This document shows, piece after piece, positions 11,778-21,340 of a stretch of DNA of 27,841 nucleotides. Each line of letters begins with the position of its first letter. The stretch's first letter is position 1. Below the pieces are notes generated by a model. It was not told where the DNA came from, ran no database searches, and worked only from the letters and a program-made list of their open reading frames with translations. The stretch is from Cristatella mucedo (Eukaryota; Bryozoa; Phylactolaemata; Cristatellidae), in NCBI GenBank assembly GCA_009760855.2, contig WPIO01000394.1, positions 32,501 through 60,341 of the forward strand, read 5' to 3'. The position numbers were made by a program, and so were the translations under genes.

Positions 11778-11885
11778 AGAGGGCTCCGCCCCCAGATACG
11801 CACACGCCACCCTGGCACGACAATCTAGGCTTTGCATACGTCTACGCTTCTTCGATTTGGACCGTCCTCCACAAAGATGATTATG
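11778..11885 (+). CDS. Possible second exon of the small GC-rich island
   Basis: The acceptor CACCTTTCTTTACCAG lies just before 11778. From there phase 1 is open (RAPPPDTHTPPWHDNLGF, then AYVYASSIWTVLHKDDY) up to a plausible donor, TTAT|GTAAGA. If unspliced it continues to a stop near 11970. Phase 1 joins correctly to the phase-1 end of the candidate at 11638-11715. A second phase is also open for most of the length, so frame choice rests on phase matching alone. Product unknown. Confidence 0.28.
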
Positions 11886-11974
11886 TAAGAAACATGACAT
11901 TGCTGCAGACGGTGGTTGCTCATATTATTCGGATTCTCTATCTCGATAAGATCTTATATGCATTGAAATAGGAG

Positions 11975-12600
11975 ATAGCAGTCAATCGCTGCATTGCTTA
12001 GGGCAGTACCGTCTTTCTCTCATTTTTATCAGCGGCTGTATTAATCGCAAAATTGAAGCCTAGGCTTCAGAGCGTCTTGCGAGCGCTCGATTTTCCTTGC
12101 CCAAGGTTAAGCCTGGCTACCATGGCATTTCTTCGTCTGGAAATTGCACACAATCTAACTCTGTATCTCATGCTATCTCATTAGATAGTTAAAACAATCT
12201 CAAAACTATAACGCAATAAGTGCAAATTGCTCATGAAGGAATCAGCGTGCATGCATTGCTGTATTATTGTGGGCAATTAAAAATGCACCGGGTCATTATT
12301 ATCACCCTATTTCCGTTGCAGTCTTATCTACCTTAAGCTTGAAAAGACCTCTTTAGGGTATGAAAGGCATCTGCCATGAACTCTCACGCCGTACACACTC
12401 CGCCGTGATTTAAAGATTTAATGATTAATTATATTTGGACGAGTCATATGAAACGTAAGATTGTTTTACATATGCATATGCAGCTAACCTAACATGTGTA
12501 AAGCAGTAAAAAGAGTATACAATTAGTTGACACGAAAGCAAATGAAGATAACGGTATTTCCTTTACAAAATCCCAAGTCCGACGTAGCTAAATAAAACTT
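11975..12600. other. Unrecognised AT-rich sequence
   Basis: Nothing supported was found; there are no exon-like blocks and no match to the repeat families in this window. Confidence 0.35.
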
Positions 12601-12761
12601 CACACACACACAAACAAGCAAATAAACACACGCACACAGCCACAAATACGCACAAACGCCAACATACTCTCTCACACACACACACACAGATACACACACA
12701 CACACACACACTTACACATATATATATGAATAAATATATACATATATATATAATAGCGTGA
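12601..12761 (+). repeat. Interrupted (CA)n / (TA)n microsatellite
   Basis: CA repeats broken by AAACAAGCAAATAAA and GCCAACATACTCTCT, followed by a TA-rich end (12716-12755). The Cys-Val open frames on the minus strand are translations of this repeat. Confidence 0.9.
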
Positions 12762-12954
12762 ATACGAGCCTTTCTCAACTTTTTATTGCCAGTATGATTA
12801 GAAAAAAACGCGAAATGTATGAAATCAACATCCGGACTTTATTATCACCGGAAAGTAGGAAGTAAGTAGTTGGCACGTCTCTGTGTGATTCTTTATTTGC
12901 TTGCTTCTTCCTCCTTACACTTACACCGTTTCTTAAACAGTTAGCTCCTAAATA

Positions 12955-13045
12955 TGTAGTAATGCTTTCCATGCAGCATCTGAGTAATGCCTAGAAAGAG
13001 ATTGAGTTCCTGTTGGTGCTACACAAATGTATTATTATTTGTAAT
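12955..13045 (+). mobile_element. L2-A non-LTR element, 3'-end fragment (copy 6)
   Basis: The string TGCCTAGAAAGAGATTGAGTT followed by GGTGCTACACAAATGTATTATTATTT is the plus-strand version of the L2-A 3' hairpin and ATT tail seen at 15.5, 17.8 and 22.1 kb. The preceding GCTTTCCATGCAGCATCTGAG matches the sequence just before the hairpin at 17.8 kb. The copy is heavily 5'-truncated and has no coding part. Its left boundary is approximate. Confidence 0.65.
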
Positions 13046-14725
13046 ATTTGCCATAGTAGTATTATCTGCACCTCGGTCACCATGCAGAACCTTGCCCATA
13101 TATGACTCCCCAACAAGGCTAAAAAAGTCATAAATTTCACATGCCTCTCAGTGCAGACGCAATTAATATCACTAGCACATAATTTATACTACTAGAAATT
13201 ATAGTGAGACCGTTATCCTTAAACTTATGCGAACCAAGGTTTTTATATGCCCTTTATATAACCTATTCTAAAATTTTCAAAAATATGAATTATATCAGCA
13301 GCAAGCAAATAATAATGCATTTTCGCAATGGCCTAGTAGAAACGTCTGTTGACACTTTCCATTTTCTAGCAAGCAAGCATTACGATTAGTTACTAAACGA
13401 TGCAATTGGTTAGTGAAATCGCACAGTGTCAGCTGGCCCCTGAAGATAAACTACAATCCGAAGAACCCAGCAGATCCTGATGAACAGTCGGATATTTACT
13501 TTCTTTTGGCATGTCACCAAGTCAGGAGACCTTGTGCATTCTATTAGAATTAGGTTCCAAGAATTTTGATGGAAAGAACTAAAGTCGCGGTCCCCCATTT
13601 GTCCTGGATTTGCAGTTCGTTGCAAGAAAAGATAGACGACTGAATGCAAATAGGTAGCTCTAAAGTGTTCAACATTATTTGGTAGCAGCTCGGGTCAGAC
13701 GAGGCCCGAGCGAGAGAAGAACCGCAAAGTAAGCGCTGCAACCTTAAAGTTGGTACGCTAATTTGTGTTAAGCCAATGTGAGCTTAGATGGAATTCTGCG
13801 CTTTCAATTTAAACGTTTTTGCGTTTCAATATGCGGACATTTGAATTTAGTGCTAGATCTCTTGTAGGACGGTTTGTGCTTCTGCTTGTTGTCCGAGAAT
13901 GTGCTAAAAAAAGGCTTTATATAGGCCTCATACCGGCTAGGCAAAAATCGGGCAATGTCAAATCTTTCTGGTAGCGTTCATTCAAAAGTGGCTTAATCTC
14001 AACGAGAATACTGAGCATGTTTACGTCTCGCGAGTTCATGTAGGCTATAACAACTGTAATCTTGTTGAGCGATGTTGCTGCCAATCTCCTAGTAGTTCAA
14101 GCGGCTGTACTAGAGCACTATAAAATGCTGTTCTCTGAAATCATTGAGCGTGCATAAGCAATTGCATTCAAACCACACTATATAAAAAGCTTTTTTGAGT
14201 TGAAGAACTTGATACGAATGCTATCATATTAGCACGTACTCAAATATTCTCAAGTACATTGCAACAAGATTTTCAAGTCATTGTAATCTGTGAGGGCTTG
14301 CGAGTTTAAAGAAGAGCTTAGCGTTAGCAGAAGAAAATGATACGGGTAGTGGACAATGGAAGTACCTGCCATGTCATAATTTAAATTATTTCGGTTAAAT
14401 TTAACACTAATATTGATATATATACGTATCACCCTCAAACTGAATAGGCTATTAAGCACTTTAAACATCCTGCAAGGAACATCGGACAAAATGACGTTGG
14501 CTCAATAGGTTTTGGCTATTGCACAAAGTTTAGTAGTAGCCACAGATAGTACTTGGGACAATTTGAAGGCAGACTAGTCAGAGTATTTTATGCCCATCCT
14601 ATATAGCTTTTATAAGTTCTCTTCTTCTTATTCCGTCTGATCCAATAAAAGCCAGCCCAAAAATGAATCATAAATAAGTTCAGAAATGTTTTTCATAGCG
14701 CTATGCATGAGCTTAATCAGAGTTC
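13046..14725. other. Unrecognised AT-rich sequence
   Basis: Short open frames only; no splice-bounded exon and no repeat from the families described here. It is best read as intron or intergenic DNA. Confidence 0.35.
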
Positions 14726-14729
14726 AGAT

Positions 14730-14771
14730 GATATATATATGTATATATATATACATATATATATATATATC
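14730..14771 (+). repeat. (AT)n microsatellite
   Basis: TA/AT dinucleotide run with a few TG and CA interruptions. Confidence 0.9.
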
Positions 14772-14815
14772 TGGCTTCATGAATAAAAAATATCAAGATT
14801 ATTTGTCAAGCAATA

Positions 14816-14840
14816 CAATAATAATAATAATAATAATAAG
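14816..14840 (+). repeat. (AAT)n microsatellite
   Basis: About eight AAT units. AAT is also the plus-strand form of the L2-A tail, so this could be a relic of a minus-strand insertion, but no hairpin sequence follows it. Confidence 0.85.
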
Positions 14841-15189
14841 AGCATACAGAAATGCAAAGGGTAGTTTTTGGGCCTGTCAGTTTGGTTGGAACCATAACCT
14901 GTCGAATTCACTGAAAATACTTATGGAACTCAATAAGCAAAAATAGCACATGCAAATGGAATATTTACTTGAATGCTGGCAGTCCAATGGACTCAGTGGA
15001 AAATTGAATCCTTATATGACACTTGGAAATTTTGCTCGGTCAAATAATGTGTTGGCAGACACCCCAAGAAAATGTTCAGACTTTTGGCTCTTTCAAGGTG
15101 AAGTCTTGTTGGCCAAAATAAATCAGTTAAGCACAAAACAGCGGATCTCTAGAAATTGAGTAGCAGGTTGTGGGTGAGTGGTGGTAAGC

Positions 15190-15440
15190 CTAGGGGCTGG
15201 CGTGGAGGCAACCGCCCCTTCATGGGCAGATCAAAGAATCTATATCCCGGGGTAGCACTTCCACAGAGACAAAAGGGCAGCAGCATTGTACCTTGCCTAA
15301 GATCTAGTAATCCTAACATTGAACCTAGCATGAAAATCTTCAATCCATGAAAGTGGAATACCTCTCTAAAAAAGCATGAGAGTTGCATAGGTATGTTTAT
15401 GCAAGTGAAGCGACTCCTAAGCCTCAAATGGGAACTTACG
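15190..15440 (+). repeat. Unclassified interspersed repeat R, copy 1
   Basis: This block aligns with 23,640-23,875. Shared landmarks are CTATATCCCGG, TGTACCTTGC, ATGCAAGT and AAGCCTCAAAT in the same order and at similar spacing. Translations of both copies are broken by stops and show no recognised domain, so I cannot assign a class. Its lower-coordinate boundary is unclear; it ends before the S tail at 15,485. Confidence 0.5.
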
Positions 15441-15484
15441 TCTAGTCTCCACATTATCGAGATCGGGCAAAGGTCAGAGAGAAA

Positions 15485-16500
15485 CGATGTAACGTAATCT
15501 ATCTCCGTCTGTAACTCCAAAAATAATAGTAATAATAATATTGCACTTGATAAAGCGCCCTCAGAGAACTTAATCTCTTTCTAGGCGCTTTACAATTGCT
15601 GCAAAGTGATATGCAATTGAATAGCAAGTAAAATTATGCTTGAAAACAAACAAAATGAATAATATGGTTAGGGGTGACATTCACAGGGTCAGCATGCAAA
15701 TGTGATTAGTGGCAGCATGCACAGTGTTAGCACGCATAAGCACATCAAGGACGAATCACAGGGACCCACTAAATGCTGTCCTTAAAAGGTGTGTTTGTAA
15801 GTTTCTTTTAAATGTGGTCAGGTCAGGGGATGTTCTGACGCAGGTCGGGAGGAAGTTCCAGGCTTTGGGAGCATACGAGCTGAATGCACGGTCTCCAAAG
15901 GATTTAAGGTTTGTACGAGGTATTTCCAGACTGTTGGATTCCGAAAAGCGGGTGGTACGATGCTTTGCCTGATGGGATAGTATATCTGAAAGATAGGCTG
16001 GAGCCATAGAATGAAGAGACCTAAAAGTGAGCGACACAACCTTGAAGTCAATCCGTTGCCTCACTGGTAGCCAGTGCAGGTCGGCGAGAAATGGAGTAAT
16101 GTGGCAACTGCGACGCTCACGACAGATAAGCCTAGCTGCAGAGTTTGGCACAAAGTCATAAAGACCATGTGGGCGTTATGCAGGAGAGTTTTGAATAGAT
16201 CACTCACAGCCCAAGCGGCATTCGGTACGCATTCGGTAGCCAACAGACTTCGTCTCATGCAAAAAGAGAAAGTGGAATGCATAGCAGAGTCAGGAGAGCA
16301 GTTGAGGTAGTGAGTAACATGGAAGTAACAGCTCAGGATCGCAGAAAAGAATGAGCCATAGTCGGCAGTAGGAATGTAGTAGCAGCGATACGATGCAGCT
16401 GATGCTTGACAAAGCAGCAGAACTCCTAGTTGTGCAACTTCTTCAGAATTTTAAGAGCACGGTTAAGGAGTCATGAATAAAGGGAATTGCATTCATTTAG
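15485..16500 (-). mobile_element. Family S non-LTR element, copy 1, split by an L2-A insertion
   Basis: Read on the minus strand, 16500 down to 16152 matches the S copy at 17.9-18.3 kb closely, including GACGAAGTCTGTTGGCTACC and CCCACATGGTCTTTATGACT. The match breaks after GACTTTGTG. It resumes at 15518 with GGAGTTACAGACGGAGATAG and an ATTAC-like end, which is exactly what follows GACTTTGTG in the intact copy. The intervening 15519-16151 is an L2-A element on the same strand. The S coding end is decayed. Confidence 0.8.
15519..16151 (-). mobile_element. L2-A (L2/CR1-group) non-LTR retrotransposon, 5'-truncated, copy 1
   Basis: A 131-codon minus-strand frame, ending at 15756, is the C-terminal end of the reverse-transcriptase protein of the L2/CR1/Rex1 group. 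It has NSAARLI, HITPFLADLHWLPVRQRIDF, GDRAFSSYAPKAWNFLP and a final LQTHLLRTAF. After the stop comes a 3' UTR of about 240 bp ending in a hairpin (15551-15592; TAAAGCGCC arm pairing with GGGCGCTTTA, inner AGAGA/TCTCT) and an ATT tail. The element is heavily 5'-truncated, as is usual for target-primed insertion. The first Met in the frame is internal, not a true start. This is the best-preserved L2-A copy here. Confidence 0.93.
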
Positions 16501-17149
16501 AAGAGATGTTGTTTTACTTTCTATGCAGGTCAGGTTTTGGCAATTCTACTTAGCCAAAACTAGGCTAAATTAGTTAACCTCGCCAAAGGAACCTTTGTAC
16601 TCACTTGATTACAATATATTTTGAAGTTAGCTTTAAATTCGACTTGCAATCTAGGGTAAGTATCATCAGTCTGTTGATAATTATGTTCGGTTTGGTAAAG
16701 CAAGGACTTTAAAAAAACGCCTTTGCTTTTAGTTTAAGATTATCACGATTTTCTCTAATGGTCTCCATCACTTAAAGATTCCGAGGACCTCGATTGGCCA
16801 AAGCCGAACTATAAAATCGGTCGAAATTCCTCTGCTGCTTTAATCTGCCTTGCGATACCGGTTAACAGGTTTGACCTTGAAAGTATGGTGTAGAGCTAGG
16901 ATGACCTTCTTCCGCTGATTGGCGATGGTATTTAGACATGCAGCCCAAGCAGATACTTAGCTGCTGCAACCTTTGTCGAGCTGACGTTCTTGCACCCAGT
17001 CTTTCCATGACCTGTGCAGCTGTAAAAACGTCTAGATTTAACAGTCATCAGCTTATTGTGTCCTTTTTGTGGCATATTAACTTTTTGACAGTATCGCCTC
17101 GCCATCAAAGGTAGCATTATGTTTCCAAGTTTCTGCCTAGAGATTACCT
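16501..17149. other. Unrecognised spacer between inverted L2-A/S copies
   Basis: AT-rich sequence with no supported exon. It separates a minus-strand L2-A/S pair from a plus-strand L2-A/S pair. Confidence 0.35.
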
Positions 17150-17878
17150 GCTGACGCTGCAGACAATTCCGCTTGTAGGAAAGCTATCGCAGCAATAGAA
17201 TCGTCTTGACTTCTGTGACTCACTGCTTGCTGGCCTACCGGCATATGCCATCGGACAATTACAGCTGGTGCAAAACTCAGCAGCTAGGCTTGTCTGCCGT
17301 GAGCTTCGTAGCTGCCACGTCACACCAGTTCTCACCGACCCGCACTGGCTACCAGTCAAGCAACGGATCGGCTTCAAAGTTTTGACGCTCAATTTTAGGG
17401 CACTCCGTCCTTTGGCTCTAGCCTGACTCTCAGATCTACTCCCCCACCAGGTCAATCATCGTACCACCCGCTTTTCGGAATCCAACAGTTTACCACCACC
17501 TCGAATAAACCTCAAATCCTTTAGAGACCATGCGTTTAGTTCATATGGTCTCAAAGCCTAGAACTCCCTCCCGAAAGGCGTCAGAACGACTTCTGACTTG
17601 AACACATTTAAAAATAAAAAACACACCTATTTATGACAGCATTTAGTGGGTTCCAGTGACTCGTCCTTTGTGTTCTTATGCGTGCTGACACTGTGCATGC
17701 GGCCACTATCCACATTTTAATGCTGACCCTGTGATTGTCGACCCTAACTATGTTATTCATGTTCCTCATCAAGCACGATATTACTTACCATTCAATTGCA
17801 TTTCCCTTTGCAGCAAATGTAAAACGCCTAGAAAGACATTGAGTTATCCGAGGGTGCTTTATCAATTTCATTACTATT
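17150..17878 (+). mobile_element. L2-A non-LTR retrotransposon, copy 2 (longest coding part, broken)
   Basis: On the plus strand this copy reaches further 5' than the others. RLDFCDSLLAGLPAYAIG and LQLVQNSAARLVCRE are the late reverse-transcriptase blocks, followed by HVTPVL and HWLPVKQRIGF. The frame then breaks at a TGA near 17425 and again later. The 3' UTR matches copy 1, with the hairpin at about 17828-17866 and a short ATT-like tail. It is inverted relative to copy 1. It is a decayed pseudo-copy and codes for no functional protein. Confidence 0.9.
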
Positions 17879-17884
17879 AACATT

Positions 17885-18315
17885 AAAAAATCGCCCAATC
17901 ATTCTGTCCGCTCTGTGTGCTGCATTAGATGCAAGCGAATATAGCTGCCTGCAGTAACATTTTGATGTAGCACGTGTAGAAGCTTTAGCTCTGCAGGTCC
18001 TAGACTGTGGAACTCGCTTCCACAATTCTTATGCAACTACATCTTCTCTGCAACTGCCGACTATGGCACATCTTTTTCAGCGGTCCCGAACTGCTTCTTC
18101 TATGCTGCTCACTACCTCAACTGCTCTCCTGACTCTGCTATGCTTCCCACTTTCTCTTTGTTGCGTGAGACGAAGTCTGTTGGCTACCGAATGCGTACCG
18201 AAAGCCGCTTAGGCTGTGAGTGGGCTATACAAAACTCTCCTGCGTAACACCCACATGGTCTTTATGACTTTGTGGAGTTACTGAAGGAGATACATTACAT
18301 TACATTACATTAGGC
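17885..18315 (+). mobile_element. Family S non-LTR element 3' end, copy 2, with ATTAC tail
   Basis: The frame SAGPRLWNSLPQFL near 17998-18040 is the conserved C-terminal block of L2/CR1-group proteins, so S is a second family of the same broad group. The 3' part matches the split copy at 15.5-16.5 kb and the older copy at 8.6 kb. It ends in GGAGTTACTGAAGGAGATAC followed by tandem ATTAC units (18290-18311), a tail different from L2-A. It starts only a few bases after the L2-A tail, so the two may be nested or adjacent insertions. Confidence 0.8.
18290..18311 (+). repeat. (ATTAC)n tail of family S
   Basis: Four tandem ATTAC-type units mark the 3' terminus of the S element. Confidence 0.85.
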
Positions 18316-19403
18316 TAATATGCAGCACATAGCCAACGTAAAATCTGTACTGGCTACCCGTTTAGAGCCACCTTGGACTCTCACTTCCTCAGGATGTCTA
18401 TTCTTAAGACATAATTAGGTTAGTGTTTGGACTTTTAAAGCACAGGTGGACGGCAGGGTTCTGTGCAGCTGCTACGTGCTTCTTGAAGAGCAGTATTCAG
18501 TATTAAGCTGTTTGTATGTGAGTTTCAGCCTATGCCGTTGCAGTTGTTTGCAGTCGACTGTATTACAATGCGATTTTGTACTGGCCCGGAATCTTTATTA
18601 TTACGTATTGCTAGCGTACTGTAAAAATAATATCAAGTATACAATATAATCCAAGTTGGAGCTTTGTCCAGGAGATCTCCGGTGGATTGCTTTTGATCGC
18701 TGTAGTTGCCAATCCCCTTGCAGCAGGTTCGGAGGAGAACACGTTATTGAAGTGGCTTGTATTTAGCTTGGTAGACAATGATCGAGACATTATAGAAACA
18801 ATTATAGAGACAAAGCTATAATTTAAACTTACAATTTGAGCTTCGTGTGTACTATTATAGGTCAAATATTGACGAAGTAGAGTACATATCAGAAGAGACA
18901 GTTAAGTAGTGGCACTCCACTGTCATAACTAAAATTTAATATTAAGGTATATACTGTATTATGGAAGAGCAACTAGCTAGTTTGTTATCATGCCAAATAA
19001 TAAGCAATGATCTTCTATACGATATCTCTCACGTAAGAGTTTTATCATATCAAGAATACTAGACACAACCTAAATTTATATTTTTAATTTCTAAAATTTC
19101 AATTAGATTTTGTCCTGGGCTTTTCTACCTGTAGAAACTTGGTCATACGATTTGCATGCCTCCCTGAGACTAAATACCTACATCAGCAACACTGAGGGTG
19201 CAATGTAGTTTGAGGTACAGCCGGTTTTTACCGCCGGATGCTTGTACATTTGTTATGATCTAGTCATCAGTCACTGCTGCATTCATTGTCCCTCCGCCAT
19301 GGAACCTCGTGAAGATAGCTGAGAAGTCACACATTTAATTCACAGTCAATGATAACTTTAAAAGGACCAATTTGACGTTACAGTGCCGGCTTCTTGTTTT
19401 TAG

Positions 19404-19517
19404 CTCAAACGCTGGACAGCAGCTTGCTACATTTCATAGCGACCTGGGTGCTCATCGTCGTCACTACCGCCATAGTTGTGGCCATTACCATTGCCGTCAG
19501 CAGGAAAAGAAAATGCG
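19404..19517 (+). CDS. Transmembrane exon, unit A (single-pass receptor anchor)
   Basis: The acceptor GGCTTCTTGTTTTTAG precedes 19404 and the donor TGCG|GTTAGT follows 19517. The exon is 114 bp, phase 1 at both ends. It codes for a short juxtamembrane part (QTLDSSLLHF), a helix of about 23 residues (IATWVLIVVTTAIVVAITIAV) and a basic stop-transfer sequence (SRKRKC). That order places the C-terminus in the cytoplasm, as in type I membrane proteins. The unit-B exon has the same length, frame and splice phases and agrees at 24 of 37 residues. Many differences are conservative (D/E, R/K, V/I, A/T), which suggests selection on protein sequence. Ectodomain exons were not identified and no protein family can be named. 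Confidence 0.8.
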
Positions 19518-20331
19518 GTTAGTGCACTCGCATCAATCAATTTCAGCTCTTACAAGTTGGCCAAGTTGGCTCTATCCTCAGGACGTTGAAACTAATTGGA
19601 CCACTGGGATTGCCCCCTCTTACTCTACGCTTAGCCGGTGTTCGCATCAGAAGCTGGCAGCCTACGATTGACTCGATGGAAATAAATGACGAGGCCTGCT
19701 ACGACTTACGATGCCAATCTACTTGATAGAGTGGGCTCCAGCTTTCTAAGATCAATCATTCCGCCGCCTAATGTATACCATACTCGACGGCCTTCAGCAG
19801 ACCTAATGACGTTTGACCAGCCCGTCGACTTTTGATAACAAATTGTAACGATAAGCTCACTCAGAACCACCTAAAAGTGGTTTCAGTAGCCATTTCGTTA
19901 AATCCTCCGTGGCTCATTTGCCCTGTTATTTTCGCATAGATTTTGCCAGATCGTTGCCATTAGTGCTAGTAGACGGGTCCTACTTGTTTGAGCTGTTTGC
20001 CACTTTCTCTAAGAGAGCTTTTTAGCTCACTGCACCTAGAAAATCCTGGGTAGCTCTTCCAGACCGACCACTCTGCTCTTAGGCTGACATCCAGCAAGTA
20101 GCTGCAGAGCAGCTAAAGCTAGCAGCTACAGCTGCAGACTACAGCTATAGCTGTTGAGAGGTATTTTCTTGTATCCATAAATTCAAAGCGATAGTTTGAA
20201 CGTTGGACGTTTCTGATTTTTACTTTTACCAACTTCACTTATTTCACTTGCCTCCAAATAGTTAGAAATGAGAGACAGCCAAGCTAATTTTTTCTATTAG
20301 CCTTGCAAAATAAACCTTGCGCAGTTCCAAG
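19518..20331 (+). other. Putative intron between TM and tail exons, unit A
   Basis: It is alignable in patches with 25570-26369 but more diverged than the flanking exons. It includes an AGCTACAGCTGCAG-rich patch near 20100-20150. No further exon is supported. Confidence 0.4.
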
Positions 20332-20402
20332 TATTGGTTGACCAAGTAGCTACTGCGTGTATGGCATCATTAAATGCAAGCTATAAGACGTTCGTCTCGC
20401 CA
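20332..20402 (+). CDS. Possible cytoplasmic-tail exon, unit A (YxxF motif)
   Basis: In the phase carried over from the transmembrane exon (phase 1), 71 bp are open and code for LVDQVATACMASLNASYKTF followed by VSP. The corresponding unit-B block is also 71 bp without a gap, and the core LN-x2-Y-x2-F-V-x-P is kept. Y-K-T-F fits the YxxPhi sorting-signal pattern. The acceptor would be TTCCAAG, which is weak; the better CAG eight bases upstream puts a stop in this phase, so the unit-A exon may be damaged or use a poor site. Without splicing at the CCA|GTACAC donor, the frame ends at TAG 20418-20420. Confidence 0.45.
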
Positions 20403-20704
20403 GTACACCTGGTGTGTTAGGAACCAGCTGGGTTGCAGTATTTTTCACATCACAATAAAAGAAGGAAGTTTACTGACTACAGAGCTTACTAGCAGTATTT
20501 CAGGCATGGCTTTGAGCCTCAGCGTTATTTTTTAGAGGCATAGTTGTGAATCAATCAATTCAGAGACTAATGGCAATCACCATTGATCGCCTTAAATAGA
20601 GATTCCTTTCTCTTAAGCCACGCTTACAATCTAATGCCTACTTCAGATTTCCTTCAGTTGTGCATGGTTCAAGTTTCCGTCTTTCTAATTACTAGATAAT
20701 GAAC

Positions 20705-21340
20705 AGTAATAGCAATAATAATACGTTAAAGTTATTAAACCTCCAATTACGTAATGTAAACAATTAAAAAATAGTTGAAGGTGACATAAACGGATACAAA
20801 ATGGAAATGAAGGTTTTTGGTATGCACAGTGTCAGCAGGCATAAATACTAAAATGCAAGCCACAAGAACCCACTGAATGCTTTGATAATTAAGTACAGTA
20901 TCAGCTATTTTTAAGGTATCGCCCAGTCAAGCGATATTGTGAGGTTCGTCAGAGGGAAGTTTCCTTCAATCGGATATGTACTACGAAGTAAAGAGACGGT
21001 CTTCAAAATAATCACGGTTTGTAAGAGGTTTGGCTGGGTGATTCAAGCCAGAAAAGCTGATGCAGCAATGCTTTGTTATTACGCATGTAGCAAGGCTTGG
21101 CTTAGTAAGAGATTAGTTGGGATAGGTTGGCTGAAGCCAGAGAATAAAGGGACGTAAAAGTGAATGAACGAACCTTAAAAGCAGCGTGATGCTTTATTAC
21201 GAGCAAATGAAGGCCATCAAAAATGGAGCGATTTGTCGACGATGAGGGTTACAACAGAAAATCCGGCTGTGGAAGACCTGTGAAGAAAGCGTCCAGACCA
21301 AATTCCAGCAGGCTAGTGTAATGACAGGCCCTGATTTAGC
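20705..21340 (-). mobile_element. L2-A copy 3 (old, shared by both duplicated units)
   Basis: The plus strand follows the L2-A reverse-complement order: an AAT-type tail at about 20715, then GTATGCACAGTGTCAGCAGG, CCCACTGAATGC and a diverged GTTTGTAAGAGG, with coding remnants after that. All frames are broken. Where copy 1 has GTTGCCTCACTGG, this copy has ATGCTTTATT, a change shared only with the copy at 27.1-27.8 kb. Confidence 0.7.

Larger units (their letters stand above)
18480..21340 (+). repeat. Tandem segmental duplication, unit A
   Basis: This stretch is collinear with unit B (24.5-27.8 kb). Anchor pairs, with offset: GGCCCGGA 18583 / GGCACGGA 24626 (6043); CCAATC 18709 / 24754 (6045); TTGGTAGA 18768 / 24813 (6045); transmembrane exon 19404 / 25456 (6052); GAGGCCTGCT 19691 / 25750 (6059); tail exon 20332 / 26370 (6038); CATGGCTTTGAGC 20505 / 26537 (6032); ATGCTTTATT inside an L2-A copy 21189 / 27643 (6454). 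Non-coding parts are much more diverged than the two exons. The left limit is approximate. Confidence 0.8.

Noticed and set aside
12523-12778. Minus-strand hydrophobic Cys-Val-Ile frames that look like membrane segments
   Set aside because: They derive from the CA/TA microsatellite.
12955-13400. A possible third receptor cassette about 6 kb upstream of unit A
   Set aside because: Only the L2-A tail is shared; no transmembrane exon or other unit anchors were found around 12.5-14 kb.
15149-15520. 123-codon minus-strand frame
   Set aside because: It overlaps repeat R and the S-element tail, so it is a chance frame through repeat DNA.
19372-19671. 99-codon plus-strand frame rich in His, Arg and Cys, and its counterpart at 25397-25600
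   Set aside because: They cover the transmembrane exons in the wrong frame; the similarity between the two comes from nucleotide homology of the duplicated exons.
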